A DNA stretch of 64,000 nt from positions 1 through 64,000 of the forward strand of contig JBBDYG010000104.1 in the NCBI GenBank assembly GCA_040901765.1. The letters run 5' to 3'. Every line of letters starts with the position of its first letter. Positions within the stretch are counted from its first letter, which is position 1. This document shows, one piece after another, positions 60,152-64,000 of the stretch. The notes beneath the pieces are model-generated. The model saw only the letters and a program-made list of their open reading frames with translations. It made no database searches and was not told the origin of the DNA. This DNA is from JBBDYG01 sp040901765 (GTDB lineage Bacteria; Planctomycetota; Planctomycetia; Pirellulales; Lacipirellulaceae). A program made the translations under genes and the position numbers.

Positions 60152-62509
60152 TCAATTCAAATATCGGAAGTCTAGACAACCCAACAACGCTTGGAACAAT
60201 TGCTCCCACGCGACGACTCGATCCTGGTGCCCTTCGATTGACTGCATGGCGATGGCGGCTTCTGCATCGGTGGGGCGGCGCCCCAAAGCTTCGCGGAAGG
60301 CAAGCTCAACACGCTGCGATTCGCTTGCGTCTTCGCGGACCAGTGCTCGCTCGGCCGCGGCGCGAGCCTGGTCCATGACAAACGGGCTGTTGAGCATCCA
60401 CAGCGCCTGCGGCGCAACGGTCGTAACGCTTCGCTCCGCGACCGCGGCATTGTAGTTCGCAAAATCGAAGACCTCGAACAGCTCGTGAACCCGATTGCGA
60501 AACGCAGGTGTGTAAACGCTACGACGAAAGTCGAGAAATTGGTAGCCATACTCAGTAGGAGTATACGACCCTGCACTGGTGAGCGCTTTCGAATCGAGGA
60601 TATTCGGACCTCCCATCGCCAGGTCGAGCCGGCCACTTACGACAAGCATTGCGTCACGGAGCGACTCGGCATCAAGGCGGCGGGTATTCATCCGCCACAG
60701 GAGACGATTCTCGGGATCGACCGCGGCGGCTCGGGCGTCGTGGGTAGTGCTCATGCGATAGGCCCGCGTCAGCACGAGCGCGCGGACCAGTTCTTTGGTA
60801 GACCAATTCTGGTCGACAAACCGGCCGGCGAGGAAATCGAGAAGTTCGGGATGCGACGGCTGTTCGCCGGTGGTGCCAAAATTGTCGAGCGTCCGCACCA
60901 GACCCGCTCCGAACAGGTAATGCCATGCGCGGTTCACATAGACCCGCGCGGTGAGGGGATTGTCCGGTGAGGCGATCCAATGGGCCAGTTCGCGGCGGCC
61001 ACTTTCCTCGGCAGGAATGGGAGGCGGCTCGTCAAGCGTCGCTACTTGCAACATGCCGCGCGGTACGGCGGGTCCGCGGTACCGCACGCTGCCGCGCACG
61101 CACACCTGGCAGTCGGCAATCGTCTCAGCGTCGGCAACCGCCATCGTCTCCGGCCGCGTTGGACCACTCGATGTAAGTTGCTTCAGCTTCTTCTCCAGCG
61201 CCTTGATCTGCGTGGGCGTTTGCGGCGGATCAGCCTTCTTCGCCGCCGCAAGCTCCGCTTGCATCTTCGCGACTTTCGCCTCGTGCTGTTCAACATCCAC
61301 TTCTTCATCGGCCGTCATCGGAAGAGGCCGCGTTTTCCAATTCGAAACATTCTCGTGAACGATGACATCCGTGCTGCGTAAAATGCCCGCAAGCGCATAG
61401 TAATCCGTCGTCGGGATAGGATCGAACTTGTGATCGTGGCACCGCGCGCAGGCGAGCGTCATGCCCAACAGGCCGCGACCGATCGTGTCGAGTTGCTCAT
61501 CTACCACGTCCATTTCAAGCTGCTGCTTGTCTTGTTCTTCGTAGTTGTGGGCGCCCAGCAACAGGTAAGCCGTGGCCACGAGGTGATCATGCTCCTCCTG
61601 CGGCGACGCATGGGGCAGCAGATCGCCGGCGATTTGCTCGATGATAAATTCATCGAGCGGCTTGTCGTCATTAAACGACTTGATCACGTAATCGCGGTAA
61701 CGCCACGCATCTTTAAACACGAGCGACCGGCCGCCGCCCGAGGACTCCGCGAAGCGGGCCACATCGAGCCAGTGCCGCCCCCACCGCTCGCCAAAGTGAG
61801 GCGATTCCAACAGTCGGTCGACGACCTTTTCAAACGCCCCGGGCGATTCATCGGCGATAAAGGCGTCGATTTCTTGCGGGGACGGCGGCAAGCCAATGAG
61901 GTCGAACGTCACCCGGCGAAGCCAGGTGGCGCGATCGGTGTCGGCGGCCGGCGCCAATCCTTGGGCTTCAAGCCGGGCTAGTAGAAACGCGTCGACGTCG
62001 TCGTGGGACCAACTCGTGTCGTTCACTTGCGGTAGATTGGGCCGAGCGATCGGCCGGAACGACCAGAATTGGCGGCCTTGCTCGATGTTGATTTCTTGCA
62101 CTGGTAGCGCCGTTTCGCCAATGCGCGGGTCCGGCGCTCCCATTGCGATCCACCGCTCGAAGTTGGCGATCACCTCCGGCGGCAGTTTGCCGTCGGGAGG
62201 CATCTCGTAGCTCTCATACTTTAGTGCCGCCAGAAGCAGACTCTCCTCGGGCTTGCCGGGCACCACGGCTGGCCCGCTATCGCCGCCGGTCAGAAGACCC
62301 GCGCGGTGATCGACGAGCAGACTTCCTTTAAGCTCTTTCGCCTCGGCCGAGTGACATGAGTAGCAGTGCTCGACAAGGACGGGCCGGATTTTCGATTCAA
62401 AGAATGCGCGTTGTTCGGCGGTTGGTGGTCGCGGTTCACTTGCCGCGCAGGCGCTGGCAATAAACCAGACGGCGAGCGGATGAACGAGAAGGATTCGCAC
62501 CACCTGCAT
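60152..62509 (-). CDS. PSCyt1 cytochrome c with DUF1549 and DUF1553 domains
   Basis: The 785-residue secreted protein carries an N-terminal planctomycete-type cytochrome c domain (heme motif HCYSCHSAEAKELKGSLLVD near residue 50, ligand region YESYEMPPDGKLPP), then DUF1549 with RWGRHWLDVARFAESS and LACARCHDHKFDPIPTTDYY, a coiled-coil linker, and DUF1553 (ELAHWIASPDNPLTARVYVN). It is a complete version of the gene at 6568, which lacks the cytochrome. Start ATG 62509. Its partner DUF1501 follows. Confidence 0.94.
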   Translation of the reverse strand: MQVVRILLVHPLAVWFIASACAASEPRPPTAEQRAFFESKIRPVLVEHCYSCHSAEAKELKGSLLVDHRAGLLTGGDSGPAVVPGKPEESLLLAALKYESYEMPPDGKLPPEVIANFERWIAMGAPDPRIGETALPVQEINIEQGRQFWSFRPIARPNLPQVNDTSWSHDDVDAFLLARLEAQGLAPAADTDRATWLRRVTFDLIGLPPSPQEIDAFIADESPGAFEKVVDRLLESPHFGERWGRHWLDVARFAESSGGGRSLVFKDAWRYRDYVIKSFNDDKPLDEFIIEQIAGDLLPHASPQEEHDHLVATAYLLLGAHNYEEQDKQQLEMDVVDEQLDTIGRGLLGMTLACARCHDHKFDPIPTTDYYALAGILRSTDVIVHENVSNWKTRPLPMTADEEVDVEQHEAKVAKMQAELAAAKKADPPQTPTQIKALEKKLKQLTSSGPTRPETMAVADAETIADCQVCVRGSVRYRGPAVPRGMLQVATLDEPPPIPAEESGRRELAHWIASPDNPLTARVYVNRAWHYLFGAGLVRTLDNFGTTGEQPSHPELLDFLAGRFVDQNWSTKELVRALVLTRAYRMSTTHDARAAAVDPENRLLWRMNTRRLDAESLRDAMLVVSGRLDLAMGGPNILDSKALTSAGSYTPTEYGYQFLDFRRSVYTPAFRNRVHELFEVFDFANYNAAVAERSVTTVAPQALWMLNSPFVMDQARAAAERALVREDASESQRVELAFREALGRRPTDAEAAIAMQSIEGHQDRVVAWEQLFQALLGCLDFRYLN

Positions 62510-62651
62510 CGCAAAACGTCTCCGCCGGGGTTTTCAATAGGTATCGCCGATCCTTATCATAAATGACCGGCAGATAGAGGGAAAGAAGCGAATTGCATGA
62601 TAGATCGCGGTTCCCACGTAGCTGGCCGCTGGCGTCCGGCGTCCGACCTCT

Positions 62652-64000
62652 TTACTTGAGCGTCGTCAAATACTCAATCACATCCAAGAACTCCGCTGGC
62701 GAGACGGTGCTGCCTAAGTTCTCGGGCATGCTGCTTTGCTTCGTCTCGAACACTTCGTCGATGTCGTCGTTTGCGAAGGTTTTCTGTTTGCCTTCCGGCA
62801 GAGCGAGCGTAAGCGAGTCTTCGGTGCGACTGATGACGAAGCCAACCTCGGTTAATCCATCCGCAGTCAGAACACTGGTGGTAACGTATTTTGGATCGAC
62901 CTTCTTGCTCGGCTCGATGATCGATTCAATCAATTCGCGACGGGTGAGGCGTTTTCCCACGTCGGTGAGCGCAGGGCCAAATTCGTAACCCGTATCGCCC
63001 ACTTTGTGACAAGTCGCGCAGATACGGCGGTGTACGGCCTGCCCGTTCCCGGCGTTGCCGGCAAGTTTCTCGAGCGCCTCATAGCCTTGATTACGGGCGT
63101 CGGCCGGCGCGTCGGGGTTAAGCATTAGTTTTAAGTGGCCTTGCGCTGCCAGCCCGGGCCGCTGGCGGGCGACGTAGTCGGCGACGAACTCCTGCGCCCG
63201 CGGATTGCCTGATGCCAACGCCCCCGCTTGGAACCCCTCGGCCCACACCGGTTCCAACGCGCCGATCGTGTGTTCGAGCGTGTACCGCAGCCATGAATCG
63301 AGCGGCCGTTCTAGCGCTACTAGCGCTGCGTCAACCGACTCCAAGGTGGGGAAAAAACTCAGGCCTCGAACCGCTTCGAGTCGAACGCGGGGATGTTCGT
63401 CGCGGACTTGCGCTTGCAGCATCTCGAACGCGCCACGCAGATATTCCCGTTCGTCGGCCGCCAGATGTGTTGCCGCCGCACGGGCTTGAAATGCTTTGGA
63501 TTGGAGCACGCCTTCCAATAGTTCCGCATCGACGGCGTGATGGCCTTGCAATACCCAGAGCGCTTCGCAGCGCAGGCGGTCGTACTCGGGATCCTCCGGA
63601 TCAAGCTCGACGACCCATTTCTTGACCGCCGCGGCGACGACTGGAGTTGGCCGGTCGTGCAACTCGCGCCTTGCGCGATAGCGGGTTCGCGGTTCGTAGA
63701 CTCTGAATTGCTCCAGTAACTCCGCTTCGCTTTTATCGTGTTGCGAAATCGAATCCAGCAGCGGCCGCTCCTTGGCGACCAGCCTGTAAATGCGGCCATG
63801 AACATTGTCGCGGCTGGGGTCGCGTTGCGAATACTGCATGTGACCGATCAGCGCGTTGCACCAATCGCCAAACCACACCGCGCCGTCGGGACCGATCTGC
63901 GGATCGACCGGCCGGAAGTTTTTGTCGCTGCTAATCAACAGATTGTCGGGCACTTCCTTCTTGTTTCCGCCTTCATCTTGCGCAGCTTGCATGAGCCGGT
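62652..64000 (-). CDS. PVC-type heme-binding CxxCH protein, 5' end beyond the window
   Basis: The frame is open to the window edge, so the N-terminus is missing; the ATG at 63992 is internal. The visible part ends a propeller domain (FRPVDPQIGPDGAVWFGDWC and GRIYRLV), continues as HEAT-like helical repeats, and closes with a cytochrome c heme motif RRICATCHKVGDTGYEFGPA about 125 residues before the end. This architecture is typical of PVC membrane-associated heme proteins. It is the first visible gene of the second PSCyt1/DUF1501 set. Confidence 0.88.
   Translation of the reverse strand, partial: RLMQAAQDEGGNKKEVPDNLLISSDKNFRPVDPQIGPDGAVWFGDWCNALIGHMQYSQRDPSRDNVHGRIYRLVAKERPLLDSISQHDKSEAELLEQFRVYEPRTRYRARRELHDRPTPVVAAAVKKWVVELDPEDPEYDRLRCEALWVLQGHHAVDAELLEGVLQSKAFQARAAATHLAADEREYLRGAFEMLQAQVRDEHPRVRLEAVRGLSFFPTLESVDAALVALERPLDSWLRYTLEHTIGALEPVWAEGFQAGALASGNPRAQEFVADYVARQRPGLAAQGHLKLMLNPDAPADARNQGYEALEKLAGNAGNGQAVHRRICATCHKVGDTGYEFGPALTDVGKRLTRRELIESIIEPSKKVDPKYVTTSVLTADGLTEVGFVISRTEDSLTLALPEGKQKTFANDDIDEVFETKQSSMPENLGSTVSPAEFLDVIEYLTTLK

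Overview
The window reads as a piece of a planctomycete chromosome, probably from the Pirellulales. The evidence is the families it carries: two gene sets for planctomycete-type DUF1501 and DUF1549/DUF1553 (PSD1) secreted proteins, DUF1559 prepilin-like proteins, a PEP-CTERM protein, a DUF1580 helix-turn-helix protein, a sulfatase, and a PVC-type heme-binding CxxCH protein. Placement below phylum is inference. All functions below come from reading motifs and domain order; no database search was run.

Region 1 (1-13.9 kb) is catabolic and surface-oriented. It has a ribose-type sugar ABC transporter (ATPase and permease, no binding protein in view), a secreted protein of unknown function, a lactonase-fold beta-propeller, a PSD1/DUF1501 pair, and then a tight run of enolase-superfamily enzyme, MFS carboxylate transporter and aspartoacylase-family deacylase. 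The last three look like an acid-sugar or carboxylate utilisation operon.

Region 2 (14.18-23.37 kb) is an integrated element in the 3' end of a tRNA-Asp gene. A 44-bp perfect direct repeat made of tRNA-Asp sequence bounds it. A tyrosine recombinase lies beside the intact tRNA, followed on the same strand by an HTH protein, a DUF1580 protein, a small protein and a DnaB/RepA-like helicase. Directly after the helicase gene is a dense cluster of direct and inverted GCAAAAC-type repeats that looks like a replication origin. Six small cargo genes of unknown function follow. The left end holds one small gene, a terminator and an unusual run of hairpins and short repeats. No capsid, terminase, relaxase or conjugation gene was seen, so the layout (integrase, regulators, replication protein, origin, cargo) recalls phage satellites and phage-inducible islands. 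This is the best candidate for an undescribed system here.

Region 3 (23.4-43.3 kb) is mixed housekeeping and surface functions: a 47-residue membrane protein, a diguanylate cyclase, a squalene-cyclase-like repeat protein, an NPCBM-like protein, an orphan antitoxin-like gene, divergent apgM and pgi, a ChbG/HpnK-type deacetylase, an MBL-fold hydrolase, a Rieske protein, a sulfatase, an isocitrate/isopropylmalate dehydrogenase, a PEP-CTERM protein, a Wzy-like membrane protein and a sulfotransferase.

Region 4 (43.5-58.4 kb) has DUF1559 genes with a companion lipoprotein, a broken endonuclease III-like gene next to a RepA-type ATPase whose 3' end is duplicated, a sugar-nucleotide epimerase, mcsA-mcsB, trpE, yqgE, cysE, tRNA-Cys and a PAP2 phosphatase. 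Region 5 (58.4-64 kb) is a second cytochrome/DUF1501 gene set that runs off the window edge.

Many intergenic regions carry pairs of inverted short low-complexity 'words', one member often lying directly before a start codon in place of an obvious Shine-Dalgarno sequence. Two similar blocks sit in frame inside trpE and the sulfatase gene. Two families of longer dispersed palindromic repeats are also present.
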